40,318 bases of DNA, taken from positions 1 through 40,318 of the forward strand of contig JACGCK010000328.1 in assembly GCA_014925825.1 (NCBI GenBank), written 5' to 3'. Positions within the stretch are counted from its first letter, which is position 1. Each line of letters begins with the position of its first letter. The DNA is from Pholiota molesta (taxonomy: Eukaryota > Basidiomycota > Agaricomycetes > Agaricales > Strophariaceae). The notes beneath the pieces were generated by a model. The model was not told the origin of the DNA. It ran no database searches and saw only the letters and a program-made list of their open reading frames with translations. The position numbers were made by a program, and so were the translations under genes. Below, one piece after another: positions 1 to 12,538 of the stretch.

Positions 1-2415
1 GCACTCTATCTAATATATCGCCCAGCGAATTCAGCGAATGCTGATAATGCGTATACACAAACGAGTGCCTCGGATCCGTCGCAGGAGGCGACTTTGCGTC
101 TCTCTCCTTCTCTCCGTCCTCGCCATCCTTGGGTATCAACTGCTTGCTCGACTCGGCCGTGCCAGGGCGGCCTCTTCTTCTTCGAGCGCACCTTGGGCAG
201 GTATGACGCGGTGCGGTTCGCAGTGAAGGGAAGGCAGCGCGCCTAGCATGCTGCTTGGGGTGCTGCTCCCCGCTGGATGGGCCGGAAGATGCGGCGGGGT
301 CGCCGGCGGAGCGTGGGCGCGGTGTATTGCAGTGCCGTGTGTGATAGAGCGTTTGCGGAGGGGCAACGCCAAAGACCTGTGTCAAGATTAGCAGTGATAA
401 CCCAAACACATATGCAGTACGCACCTTTCCATCTTGTGCGCGCGGCGCACATTGATAGCCTTCTCCTTGTCGTCGAGTTCCTCCTTGACCCTCTCTCGAG
501 CTCGTCTGGGCGGAATTCCGATGGCAAGATCACCGCCGAGCTGCTTCTGCGGCGCTTGAGCCATGTCTTGCGCGTGCCCGAGGACTCGTCGCCGCCACTG
601 CTCTCGGAGGACAGCTGCCGGGGTGGAGAGATGTGTCGACGGGGTCAAAGCCGAGAACGAGGTGCGCAGGGACGCGCGAGCCCAGGAAGCGATGTAGCTT
701 GGCGAGCCGCTCGCGCTTGCGCCTGCGCTCTTCCTCCGCGAGATCGTCCGAGGAGAGGGTCATAATGGACTGCATGGAGACCCGCGAGCGCAGGGCGGAG
801 GCCCTGTACCAGCAGCCCTCGCGGCGCCGCTGGTGCGCTTGGTGGTGTGCCTGGCAGCAGCAGCGGCAGACTCGTCGTCCGAATATCGATGAATGAAACG
901 GGCGACTCGGCCCTGGCGGGGGGCGCACCTGCGTGCGCGGGAAGGCGGCGTTGTCAAAGTTGGGGCTGACGATGCTGAGGAAGGAGACGTCGTCTGGGGT
1001 CAGCGGCATGGAGTGCCTCCTTGGCTCGCAGCGGCAAAGTAGGCGACATCCGCAGGTGTGCGACGGGACCCACGCGGGAGGGAGGTGTTGTCGACGAGGG
1101 AGAGGGCAGCGCGGGCACGCGAGAGGGGGTTCTGGGCGAGGACGCGGTTGGCGTCCTGCTGGGCCATGGCGTCTGCGCCGGGGGTCTCGCCGAAGACGCG
1201 GGCGAGCTTGCGGGTCTTGCGAATGAGGTCGGCACGCTCGTCGATATCGAGGAAGTTGGTGGTGGGGGGCCGCTGGGCTGCGGTGACTGCAGGCGGCGGG
1301 GTGCGATTGGGCATGGGTGATCTGGATCTGGACCTGCGGTCGAAGACTGGCTTGGGGGTGGTGGGCAGCGGGGCTTGGTGCGTGCACGGTCGTCGGGCGG
1401 GGGTCTGCGAACTGGATGGGGACGTGGGGCCTGAGTCGCCGGGGGCGTCGTTGTGGAAGTGGGTGCGGAGGGGGGAGTAGAGGTCGATGAAGGAGTCGCG
1501 GGCTGAGTTGGGCTGGTTGTAGAGGGAGTGGGGGAGGGAGTGGGTGGAGCTGGCGGCATAGATGGTGCTCGAGATGCTGATGCGCGGCTCGTGCTCAGCA
1601 GTCGATGCCGGCGCGGTGGACCCGCGGAGTCGATCGACGACACGGACGGGTGCGGTGCGTGGGACAGGAGGGCGCGCTGGCGCTGGCCGGGTCGCTCGTC
1701 ATCGCTGGCGTGCGCGAGTCAACTGCAGCAGGGATGCGCCGACCATCTGTAGCCATGACTGCCCTGCGTCACGGGACCTGCCCGTCCCTGTTTCCTCTAG
1801 CGACGCCCGGCGTCGTCCTACCAGCACGTCCTCCAGCGTCGGCGCCCGGTTGATGTACGGATTCGCGCTCACCACGCCCTCTCTCCGCTCTGCCTCGCCG
1901 TCCTCGCGCTCCGGCGTCCGTCTCGGGCTCTCCGCCACCGCCGCAGTAGCTCTGTGCGGACTGCGCCCCGTCTGCGGCGACCGCAGCCCCGCCCCCCGCC
2001 CCGTTTTCCGCGGCGGTGGCGGCAGCCCCGCGGGCTCTCCCTCCGCCTCATCCTTGCCCCACCCCACCGCGGCCCCACCCTCACCCGCCCCCGCCCGCGG
2101 CGGCGACAGCTGCAGCAGCTGCACGCTCCCCGCCCTGCTGTGCGCCGACTCCGGGCTGCGCGGCCGTGCGCTGCGCTCGCGCTCCTCCGAATCGTGCTTG
2201 AGCAGGGCGTCCAGGTTCGGCGAGATCACCAGCGAGATCGCCGCCGCCGAACCCATGCTCTTGGCGCTGCCAGCGCTGCCGCCCTTCGTCCCGCCGTGAC
2301 GGTGCTGTGGGTGGATATAGTGGTGCGGGTGTGCACTCGCACTGTGGTTCAGGCTGAACGCCGCACCACCGCCGCCGCCACTGCTGCTGCTGCCGCCGTC
2401 TATGCTCGTGCTCAT
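1..2415 (-). CDS. Conserved uncharacterised low-complexity protein, 3'-truncated by the window, with frame breaks
   Basis: I do not know the function. The start taken is the ATG at 2415 (MSTSIDGG, followed by Ser/Gly runs); an in-frame ATG at 2526 would add 37 residues. Conserved-looking blocks follow on the minus strand: RAPTLEDVLVGRRRASLEE, EPRISISSTIYAASSTHS, NFLDIDERADLIRKTRKLA, MPLTPDDVSFLSIVSPNFD, ERLAKLHRFLGSRVPAHLV, VKEELDDKEKAINVRRAHKM, VFGVAPPQTLYHTRH and VYTHYQHSLNSLGDILD, the last running off base 1. Likely introns are about 1697-1769, about 870-945 (GTGCGC...CCAG) and about 390-435. These blocks look like one disordered protein with helical islands, but they lie in all three frames, and not every change falls at an intron (about 1010, 615 and 500). 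That means indels in the sequence or a decaying gene. GC is much higher than in most of the window. Gene reality is fairly sure; exact exons are not. Confidence 0.6.
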
Positions 2416-4190
2416 GTCTAATCCTGTCGGCGATCGTCCAAGCGTCCTGGCAGATATGGCTACAGATACAGTCAATCTGCGGTCAGTCAAAAGAGGGCAG
2501 TCAGTAAGGCGTTTATCCCACTCCATATAATTTGGTCTCGACACCTACCCACACTCCGTCGTCAATTTTCCCGTCCCCAGGCGTAAAGTGTAAAACCGTT
2601 AAACCGTAATGGCGCAAATGAAGGCAACCCAAAGATCCAGCCCAAGCCCCAGTATTAGTATGACAGCCGTCGCGGTCCTCGTCGCAATCCCAGTCCAAGC
2701 GAGGTGCAAGTCGAGTGCTCTGCTTCCCTGATTGACGTCCTGCAACCGCCTATATGATGCAGATATGGATGCCTGATGATGGCATTACACCCCACGTAGA
2801 TCCATTTCCCAAGTCGCCGGGCAGCCTAGCTCGCACCGCATCGCACCATCCCCCGGCTCAGGACAATCGCCTTAATGCCCCCAGCTGCGTCCCCATCCCC
2901 ATCGCATTTCATGTAACGTCTATTTCGGAGTCTGGGGACTTAATTAGGCGCAGGCATCGCCTCCCATTATCGTAATCCCGTAACCCCTCCACTGCTCTAA
3001 GAATTCCTCCTAATCGTAAACGCCAGGTAAATGCTACACGCGTGTGTACACCCATCCCGCGTTCACAAGTTCTTCCCAAGTTTCACCCACGGCTCCGAAC
3101 CCGACGTCAACGAACGACATTTCCACCGCAGATTTTCCACCACCTTAACAAGCGTTTTAAGTTTGAAACGCCCACTCTCGTCGAGGGGAGTCGTCTGACC
3201 TCAACTCCCTCATACATATCCGTATAGAACAGAACGCGAAAGCCCACCAGCTGGTCCGCATCAACCAATACACAGATATGCGAACACCCCGCTGTTCTCA
3301 GCGGTTCGCACCAAGGCTGTCTACATGGCAACCTCTTGGCCAAGTGCATGATGATCTATCAACCTATTCTTGTTATTCTAGCATAAACCTTACAGCGTGC
3401 GCCCGCTGTACGTTCAACGTACTTACATGTAACATATACACACCGCACCACCCTCCACCCTGCTCAGCACATGCATGGGAGACCTCGGAAATTATAGCTC
3501 TCAGATATTTTAGAAGCACGAAGAAAAGAAGACGTGCGCACGCGAGCTGAGAGAAGCATGAAAATTTTCTTTTTCTGCCCTGTGCTTCTCTCGAAACGTG
3601 CTCTGGATCCGTCTCAGTGCCGCGGCCATATGCACTGTACTCGTACTGTATACCAATGATCTGCTAATGTGCCTTTGATGACCATAGTTTTACGTGCATT
3701 GATTAAGACGCTTGGTTAAAGATAGTACCACGTACATACACTGTATAGATGGGCGATCATCATGGAATATTTGATAAGGTCCTGATGTACTCTCCTTCGT
3801 CGACCAGGCAGCGGAGCAGAAGAAGTCGGGGTGGGTTGAATAGGCGGCGTCGTCTCATCAGTAACTACCACCGGCAGTAACTTATCTGCAAAAGTTTCCA
3901 ATTCACTCGAAAGCACAGAGCTTCATCAAAAATTATTAAGACCCAAGAGTCCAGATTCCAGGAAACCGGACTCCCCAGGTCGTAAGCGGGTGATCTTCAT
4001 GGAATAATATACAGTGTAGGGTGTGCATGTACGGGGGTGTATGTGTAATGTGGGTAGCTGTGCAAGTGACAATAACAATGTACATGATATGAAATGAGAT
4101 GCATAACTAAGGAACAAGAGAGGCGCCCTGGATCGTGAAGAACGGCCAAGAATAATATAGGGCAAAGGCAAGAATGACAAGAGTGAACAT
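2416..4190. other. Intergenic, no gene seen
   Basis: This stretch of about 1.7 kb lies between the 5' end of the GC-rich minus-strand gene and the 3' end of the Nvj2-like gene. It is pyrimidine-rich on the plus strand at 2.8-3.2 kb and AT-richer towards 4.1 kb. Short open frames here have no conserved-looking blocks or plausible splice patterns. It presumably holds the promoter and 5' leader of the left gene and the 3' UTR of the right one. Confidence 0.6.
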
Positions 4191-7100
4191 TTACACAGTG
4201 GCCTGCACTCTCCTAGGCGGCAGAGCAGGCGGCGGACCAGGAGATATCGTCGTCTGAGCACGAGGCACCACATCGTCGGCCTCCACCGCCGCTGGTGGCA
4301 GAGAATCCTCCTTCTCAGCAGTCTCCGTCTGAGCCTCCTCAGACCGCGCCTCAGACTCTTCATCCTGAGCCATGCGCCCGCTGCTCTCCGCGTCTCTCAG
4401 AGCAACCGCCTTGAGCGTCTGTGACGCAGAGAACGCGCTGCCATTGCCCTCCGCCGGCGCCGCTGCGGCGCCGATCCCATTCGACGCCGGGTGCATCACG
4501 GCGGACGACGCGCGCGGAGGCAGGGGCGGCGGCGTCGGCCTTAGTAGGGGCTGGGGTGCAGGTAAGGGGGCGCTGCCCGCCGGCGGAGACGCCACGAGAC
4601 TGCCTCCTTTTGTGCTCGACCCGCTTTCCTCGGTGGCGGGGGTCGGGGCGAGCAGGATTTCAGGGGCAGGCGTGCCCACTGTGTTCCCGCTCGCCGTGGA
4701 TTGCGCTTGCTGATTCTCTCCGGGCGTGCTTTCCGCCGTGGTAGGGCGCGACGTGCTATCGACATCAGCTTGTCCGGACCCTTGGCCCGCGCCAGGGTTC
4801 TTCCACAGCCTGTACACCGTCTGGATCGCGGGATTCTTGAGCATAGCATCAGACGGGCCCGTCAACGACGACGACGACGATGCCGGCGGCGGCTGCGGCG
4901 GTTGCGCGACATGCCCCATCGACTGCACATCCCCGCGATGGCTCGCGTGGATCCCCGGAATCGACATCGTCTTCGCCACCGGCTGCACATGTATCGGCGC
5001 GGGCTTCACGGGCGGCGCCTCCGCCACAGGCAGCTCCTGCGCGTCCGTCTCCATGTTCACGCGGCCGAGCGACGCGCACGACTTCTTCGACGCCAGCCGC
5101 GGCGCCCCGAGCCGCGCGGCGGAAGTCACGATCGACGGGTTCGTCGGGGCGTCCAAGTAGACCGACCCGTTCGGCAGCGCGGGCTTCGACACGCTCAGCG
5201 CGCGCGCGCGCGCGGCCGCAGGCGAGGTCGGGCGCGAGGTGTCGGAGCCGTCGTCGTGGTGCGGCGTCCGGTCGCGCTCCTTCCGCTCGGCGACCGCCGC
5301 GCGCACTTCGGCGTAGCTCGTGCGCGCCTTGTTCAGGAACCCGCTGCCCTCGGGCTGCAGCAGCGACCGCGGCGGGCTCGAGCTCATTTGGGAGGCGTCG
5401 TCGCTCGCCGACGCGTCCTTCTTGAAGCCGCCCCAGTTGACGCCCCATTTGCGCATCGCCTCCTTCGCCGTGTTGCTGATGGCCTGCTTGTCCGCTGCTG
5501 CTGCCTTCGACTTCAGCGTGGAGAAGAAGGAAGGCGGGCTCGCCGGGCGTGCCGGCTGCGACGAGTCCAGGCTCTTGCGTGGAGTATTTGGAGCAGATGA
5601 GCTGGCGCCCTGGACCGTGAGTTTAGCGTCATCGTTCTGCACTTGCTTGTCACCCTTGACGGATCCATGAGACGAACTTGATCGTGACCTTTGAGGACGG
5701 AGATTCGGCTTCGACTCGGATGCTGGATTCTCGTATGGCTCTGGCGTGACTGCACGAATGCTCGCTGACTTCGGAGTGGATTGGGATCGGCCGGAATTCG
5801 TGGGCTCAGATGCGAGGGTGCGGCCACGGATTTCGTCAGGTTCAGAGGTGAAAAGCGAGTGCGGAGGTGGATGTGGAGGGGATGAAGCTACATCGTCACT
5901 CTTTGCAGAGTTGAACCACGATCGTCTCTTTGTATTACTGCGCAATGGGTCGTTGAGGTCATCGATCGCGGTCGCCACGGCGGAAGGTGTTCCATCTGTC
6001 GCAGCACGGGTCACAAAGTTCATGGGAGGTTCGTCAGCGGTCCCATTTTTTGAATCTCCAGAGGAAATAGAACCAGTGTCAGGCAAAGGAGCTGAAGCAA
6101 CAGACTGAACGTCGTCTGGAACAGGAGGTAGATCTGGCGACGGAACATGGGTTTTTCTGCAGGTATCTGAGAATATTCCACCACGATGCTCATATGACCC
6201 GGTCTCGAAAAATGCAATATCATCCATGTTAGGCATGACTATTGACTCTTGCAGCTGTGAATATCCTTGTCAGTGACGTCAATCGATTAATAAAAGCGAA
6301 TAGCTTACAATTTCCTTGAATTTGGATTCGATGGTGCCAAGAATCATACCCCATGTAATTTGCCGGTCGCTGACAATGGGTTCCACCTCCAAAACCATCC
6401 GTGGTGTTTGTGTGAAAGCATACCAGATGCGATTGCTCGGTGGGCGTTTGACTTTTATTAATAGATTTCCTTCCAATTCCTTCAGGACCGCTGCAAGCTC
6501 CAACTTCACAGTATACGATTTAAACCGAGCGCCTAGGTTGATGACAGCAGTGGCTTCGACAGTGATGCGGATTTCACCTTTGTATTTCATGTGGACTTCA
6601 ATCGAGGCATCGCCCTCTTTCGTGAGTTCTTTGAGCATAGGCTTGCTGAGCATCGGTGCTCTGTTACCGACAGAGACTTGTGTGACAGCGATTTCGGTCA
6701 GGAAAGCCGGGCGCTTCACCTTGGAGAGCTTCTTCATTAGCCTCCCGATGATGAACGCTTCTAGATTGTGTGTTCGGTAATGGCTGAGGAAAATGCGTCC
6801 AAGAAGCGCGTTCAGCCATCGCATGGGTATCACGTCGGGCTGTTCGTCCAGGGTAGATATTAGTTGATCCATATGGGTGGGATCGAAGATAGAGCTGAGA
6901 GATGCAAGGGTAGGAGCCTGGGCCGGTTGTTCCGAGGCGTGTATCAGAGCAAAGTACCAGTCCTCCATCTCAATATTTGAGCGAACGAAGATAAACCATG
7001 GTGTAGATGGATCGTAAGCTTCTTCTCGTGCGACATCCTTGTCCTTCTCTGCCTCTAAATTCGCCTCTTTCTCGGCGGCGGACGCACCCTCCATCTTCGC

Positions 7101-7685
7101 CTCGGGGTTTTCCTTTTCCAATTGCATCTGTCTTGTGACGCTCGGCATTTTGTCTGGTTTCTCCACGCGAGGTCGCAGACAGATAGCATTGCGTTTCGCA
7201 AAGAGCTCTGCGTCAGGCAGAGCTTCAGGGTAAACGATGACCTGATGACTGCTCAGCTCCACCGCCGCCTCGCATTCGGACATCTCCTCGTCCTCATACA
7301 AGTACAGGACCTTCCCTTTGAGGACCACATACCACATATCCTTGGGACGAGACCTTTTGGGGTCCTTGGAGCGGGAGTCCAAAAAAGAGCGAACGAGGGT
7401 GACATAGCCGCCGTCGCCTGCGGACTCTTCGAATGTTCGGCGCATAGTCAACCAGCCTTTGCGAGTTCGAGGAATATCGTTCGTCTCGGTCGTCGAGGGC
7501 GCCGCCTCTGCTATGTTCTCGTCCTCCGCAGCACTCGCCTCAAGGCGCTTCCTCGTCCGCTTAGTGACGTCGGCATCCCCGACTGGGACAGAGGTGTAGA
7601 TGGTGATAAAAATGACCACGCCAATAACGAGAGGAATGAATGTTAATCCTCCTAGAACATACGCGTAAAGCAGCGCCCTCAGCAT
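4191..7685 (-). CDS. Nvj2/TEX2-like SMP and PH domain lipid-transfer protein
   Basis: Predicted ER-anchored lipid-transfer protein of the Nvj2/TEX2 group, which works at membrane contact sites; yeast Nvj2 has been linked to ceramide transfer. Two exons, 7685-6309 and 6254-4191, flank a 54-nt GT-AG intron and join in frame to 1146 residues. Residues about 4-31 form one N-terminal membrane helix ([20 protein letters not shown]). A charged linker is followed by a split PH domain, about 75-245 ([45 protein letters not shown]), then the SMP domain, about 262-455 ([52 protein letters not shown]). The remaining roughly 690 residues are Ser/Pro-rich, disordered and polyproline-bearing, and are encoded by GC-rich DNA. 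The reading frame is intact throughout. The family assignment rests on domain order and is firm; the cargo is inferred. Confidence 0.88.
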
Positions 7686-8286
7686 TCTCTGGAGCGAGGA
7701 GGGAAGAAGTGTGTTGTTGAGAAAGACGGCAGACGAAACGACAGCCTGTCTTGATCAAGGCTCCCGTCACCCACAGTGCAAGGTCACGGTGACGACTGTA
7801 CACGTGTCTGTGACTGATGTCGGATCCTTCTTGCAATAATTCTATTTTGGTTCCATTTGCCAAGTTCTGACTTCATGAAAACGGACGGGACCAATGACAT
7901 TCGACACCAATTCTATGTACATAGTAAAGGAACGGCAGGTCGAAGTCATAATATGCAGGCTCAGCGGAATAAGCCTGAGTACATATCATTATAATACTTG
8001 TACAGATGGCGACGCGCCTCCAGGACGAAAATATCATATGGATACGGTGGCATGGTGCAGACCTGTAACGCCAATATAACGCTGTACGTTTGTTGCACGC
8101 AAGTCATTTTGCGATAAGCCTCCGGACACGCTTTTTGACACGGAGGTAAACACAAGCCAGCTAAAGCGAGCCATGTGTATACCAAAGGGGATGGCCGTCG
8201 CGCGTCGCCTTCCTGTAGACTACCAGTAGGGGCCCACGGAGCCGGACCCATAAAGATGTCGGAGTAGCAGTAAGCACTGAGCATGC
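7686..8286. promoter_or_regulatory. Intergenic region upstream of the Nvj2-like gene
   Basis: About 600 bp between the ATG of the Nvj2-like gene and the stop of the next minus-strand gene. It must carry the promoter of the Nvj2-like gene. A CACGTG E-box is present at 7801-7806, about 115 bp upstream of that ATG; any role is inference. A 107-codon minus-strand frame with a true ATG (8284-7961) begins right after the next gene's stop but shows no recognisable motif. Confidence 0.4.
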
Positions 8287-9231
8287 TTATATGACATTTA
8301 CTGGGGGTTTATGGCAAGAAGATCGCGAAGTTCTTCTTTTGAGTGCCATGGGTCTGGAGAAGAGACCTTTTTTGGTTTGTTCCTTTAGGCTGGGTAGAAT
8401 AGCTTCACAGTGTCCATTCACCCATCTCCACTCGTCAAGTTGAGGAAGAGTTGACGCCGCAAGCATCATTGGAGGATGTACCTTGTTGAAAACAGGGTGG
8501 GATGGGACAGTGAGCAAGTTCCCAAAGGCATAGTCCTGATAGGGAACACGGCAGGATAGATTAGTCTCTCGTGACTGTGGCGGAGATAGAGTGATAACTA
8601 TTGTTGGAACTGAGGGATGTGGGCTCGTAATAACTAGTGGCTTTGTCTGGGTATCATTAGGTCAGTAAAGACGGCAGGCCGATCAGGAGACGAAAATCCC
8701 TACGGGATGGGAGGACCGCCGGCGCTTTCGAATTGGACGCGTAATTGAATCATCTCGCTGGTCAGAAGCCGTGCTTCCTTTTGTAGTGAGGTTTAAGAGA
8801 CCAACACGCTAGGGAAAATGACGTTGATTGGTGGTGGAATATACTATAGATTAAAATATTTTACTCACCAAAGCGTCTTCAAGAGGATCACGGTTATTAG
8901 ATTCTAGGTCCAGCATGAGTTGGGCGACATTATTTAGATCGGAATTGATCAGGCTAGCGAAATTGCTGCAAATGGGAGTCACAGCTCTAGTGCACGCTCC
9001 AGCTGCTCGAAACCACACATTGTTGGGAACAGGGAGAAATAGGCCGCGAAGAGCGTCCAAATCAACTATCTATGAGCAGAGGCAATGTTATCAGCGTCAA
9101 ATGCGCATAATTATTGAAGAAAAACATACCAGTGCAGTCTCCTCGTCTTCAGTTTGGTAGATTGACCGCCCGGATTGCTCAATTCGCACATCGAGCAGAC
9201 GTGTCGTCGACGTTGTAAGGCTGGCTAACAT
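8287..9231 (-). CDS. Uncharacterised four-exon protein
   Basis: I do not recognise a named family. Four exons join cleanly in phase 0: 9231-9130, 9069-8869, 8808-8704 and 8646-8287, separated by GT-AG introns of 60, 60 and 57 nt, giving 255 residues. The second exon encodes a mostly helical segment (NFASLINSDLNNVAQLMLDL). The third ends in a basic patch (RPIRKRRRSSHP) that could be a nuclear localisation signal. The last carries an aromatic segment (LDEWRWVNGHCEAILPSLKE) and ends KPPVNVI. The consistent phases and codon-like composition make the gene model credible. No signal peptide or membrane helix is seen. The start is the only ATG in the first exon frame before the conserved-looking sequence. 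Confidence 0.65.
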
Positions 9232-9987
9232 GCCAGAGGAGAGAACCAAAGGACGGTTTACGGTATGAAATGGCTAGTAAAAAATCCCTTTCCTTATAAT
9301 ACGGCAAAGAGGATACGGGAATGAAGGGACAGGATGAGGGTTCAGAGAAAACATAAGAGAGTCAGGTAAGGTGGCAGAATGTGCTTATGATCTCGGTTGA
9401 CCCGAGAACCGAGTTCCGGTCACTCGATCAATTGCTTCCGTCTGGCCGGCGCCCCGCGGGGGACCGCGGCTCTTGCCCCGCTCTCAATTTGAAATTCCTA
9501 TGCCCATAGGCATAAGTAGGAGCTTTGAGCCTTTGACGGCCACGGCTACGATGTTCTAACGCTCTAACTCTCATCCAACATCATTTCCTACTCAGATATA
9601 TTAACCTGCAACTTCCTTATTGCATGCTCACATAGTAGCTGCAAGTTGGCGTTGGCTGCTGATTTTCTGGTGACCAACATGATCCAATCAATCTCCATAC
9701 GGAAAGTACTAATTCGGGGCCTCGAAGAGACATGCAGGCTCAACCAGTCATCATTCACTTTCAAGACCGATAAAGATTCGACCACCTCCAACTGCTAGCA
9801 AAAGGCAACTCAGACAGCTTGAAACTTGGAAGGTCAGAATAAACTTCCCAGATCTGATGACTGCTTTTTCTCACAGTGCCATAGCCATGATGTACATCTC
9901 AACCAATGACTATTCGCCGAGTCCTTACACAACTCTCCTCTTCACCTTTGGAACCATAATATCCAGTTGAACGCATTGACGGGGACA
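9232..9987. other. Divergent intergenic region between the four-exon gene and the DUF6535 gene
   Basis: About 750 bp between two divergently oriented starts, so it should contain both promoters. A minus-strand open frame at 9791-9588 ends in a stop and is preceded by an acceptor-like CTAGCAG. It lacks an ATG, and I could not find a convincing upstream exon, so I do not call it a gene. No RNA gene or repeat is evident. Confidence 0.4.
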
Positions 9988-12262
9988 ATGGCTGATCCTT
10001 ATGATGACCCTTCGGCCAACCTCTGGTCAACATATCTATCAAAATCCGATAAATATGATAAAACTATGGCTCAGAACTGGAAAAGCGATATGGATGCAAT
10101 CCTTATCTTCGTGAGCAACACAGTACTTGCCATAGAATGCCCATTTTGACCCTATTTCTATTTGCTAGGCGGGTTTGTTTTCCGCAAGTGTGACTGCTTT
10201 TATAGTAGAGAGCTACAAAACCCTCAATCCAGATCCCAGCAATGCAACTGTCATGCTGCTTGCCCAGATCTCACAACAGCTTGCGATGGGATTGAACATC
10301 TCCCAAGCTCAGAGTCCAGACACAAATGCTGCTTGGGCACTCAACCAATTCGATCAGAGCAATTTCACGCCTCCAATCTCATCGTCAATTTGCAACTTCC
10401 TGTGGTTTCTGAGTCTTTCGTTCAGCCTAGCCGCCGCTCTCTTCGCAACTTTGGTGGAACAATGGACAAGACAGTATCTCCACGCGTCTGCGAACAGGCC
10501 CGCCCCTCAAGATCGTGCTCGCATAAGCGCATATCTCAATCAAGGAATCAAGAAATACAAGATGGCTGCTATTGTCGAGACTATACCTTTGCTACTCCAT
10601 ATCTCTCTCTTCTTGTTCTTTTTTGGCTTAGTCGCCTTCCTTATGCCCGTCAACCACCTTCTTCAGTATCTCATCCTCGCAGTTTTGGTTTGTTGTTGCT
10701 TTTTATATCTCCTTGTCACCACCTTACCGGTTTTCGACCTTTCCTGCCCATACTGGACACCCCTTTCAAACCGCTACTGGTCCATCTTTCGAAAGCTGAA
10801 TCTTCTTCATCGACGTGACGCTGATGGAAATGAGCTACCTGTCCCCTCCCATATGTCAGTAGCACGGGAATTGGCTGCGATACAAATTACTTCAGAACGC
10901 GACCAACGCGACTTGAAATCAATGTGCTGGACCTTGAACGCCCTTCGGGAAGATAATGAATTCGAGCCATTTGTCCAAGTCATTCCAAGTGTGGTTTCGG
11001 GTTTCGACTACAGCGCGAAATGGCTCATGGATTCTCTCATGCACCACGATGATATTTCCATCAAACTCGGCCATCGTATCCCTGGGCTCCTTGCCACTTG
11101 CATTGCAATTCGATCGCATGATCCAATAACAGCGCAAAAACGAGCTGTTACTTGCCTCAAAGCGATTTGGTCTCTGACTATGCTTTCCCTCCCGAAAACC
11201 ACGACATTCCAGAATCCTCGGTTACTCCAAACCTTAAGGTTCAAAGAAGACACTTTTGACCTTTTGGCCAATATACGGAGCGCGTTTCCTTCAGTTGAAA
11301 CCCTGGGATTATCTACCTCAATTGTCATCGCCAGAAGCTTGTTGGACATGTACGTTGATCGAGCTAACGTACTAGAAAGTCATATCTTGAACCTCCTGGA
11401 GACAGGCCAAAGTCACGGTCCCGCGAACGTGGATAATCTGTTCATTCCATTTGCAGATAAAGAAAATCTCTTCAAAGCTTCCAAATCTAGGATCCACACA
11501 ACGGAGGCAGGCATTTTAGCGACTCAACAACTCACTGAATCTGGTCCCTATGAGATGTTGGAAGTGCTAGCATTTCATCAGACACGACTTGTCGCACTGG
11601 CCTCGGTCAGCGACTCGATCCTTGCATTTAGAGAACACCAGGGTCTGCTTCTAGAGGCACTGGACTCTATCAAATCTTTCCAGGCAATCCTTAATCAAAT
11701 CGGCCTTAATCTCAGCCTCCAGTATATTGAAAGTATTCTCCAAGCTGATACGCTCCCACACGAAGCCTTCAATACTCTCCGACGCACCTTCTTCCGAGTC
11801 AACAGCAGCATGAACTTCAACAGGACAGTTGGCGCTGACAGTCGAGTTTTCATTAATCACTCAGAGAAGATGACTTTCAGCAAGGACTCCCAACAACGTC
11901 TAGTGACATATTTGGAAGAAGCGGTTGAGCCAACGGCTTCGGGGACAACCACACTCCCACATACCATCATCAGCATTCTGCTCAACTTGACTGGCATCGT
12001 CGTGACATACCCTGCGTTAATCTTAAAAGCCATCAGTATCATCGAGAATTACACGAAGCTGAATACCAACAACAGCACTCCACGAGCTCTCCAGAACCTC
12101 GAGCAGGCCTTGCCTCGTGATGTTCGGACCTCTAGGCCCCTGGATCTCTTCAGCTCTCATCTCTACGCAGATACGAAATCAAGCCGTCAATCAACGAAAT
12201 CCAGGTCAAATACGATGTTTAACACAATCGAAAGCATGACTGGAACTGCAACAATCTCATAG
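9988..12262 (+). CDS. DUF6535 domain-containing multi-pass membrane protein
   Basis: Member of a family that is greatly expanded in mushroom-forming fungi and has no established function. Exons 9988-10110 and 10169-12262 flank a 58-nt intron and give 738 residues. The N-terminal signature is clear: WSTYLSKSDKYDKTMAQNW, DMDAILIF joined across the intron to AGLFSASVTAFIVESYKTL. Four hydrophobic helices follow within the first 200 residues, around AGLFSASVTAF, ICNFLWFLSLSFSLAAALF, IPLLLHISLFLFFFGLVAF and LLQYLILAVLVCCCFLYLL. The C-terminal 500 residues are soluble and helical with no recognised motif, perhaps repeat-like. The ATG at 9988 is used because the frame upstream offers only TTG. The splice site falls inside the conserved block, which supports the model. 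Confidence 0.85.
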
Positions 12263-12538
12263 TGATTCTTCCGCGAAACGCCAGCTTCCAACCCTGTGTA
12301 CGATCGTTATCCATCCCTAGAAATTCGTTCGATGCATGGACATACTTAGTCCGCATTATTCCTAGAAATATCAAAGATGGCACGTAAACGTTTCCAAGAT
12401 TGCACACTCCTTCTGAAATATGTGCGACGGAATGATGCCCTACTAGAGCTACAGATTAGGATAAGTGTCTTTGGGCTCTATTCTATGAAAATATGCGGTG
12501 GGATTGTATATTTTAGTGATATAAGTTCATGATGGCAG

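Noticed and set aside
4701..5600. 299-codon plus-strand frame rich in Arg
   Set aside because: It is antisense to the intact Nvj2-like gene in GC-rich DNA and has no credible domain.
6274..6281. Perfect CRE palindrome TGACGTCA
   Set aside because: It lies within the intron of the Nvj2-like gene, far from any start; a chance octamer is likely.
7961..8284. 107-codon minus-strand frame with a true ATG just after the stop of the four-exon gene
   Set aside because: No conserved-looking block, no signal peptide and atypical composition; probably chance within UTR.
9588..9791. Minus-strand 67-codon frame ending in a stop, preceded by an acceptor-like site
   Set aside because: It has no ATG, and no upstream exon joins in phase; F-box-like flavour is too weak to call.
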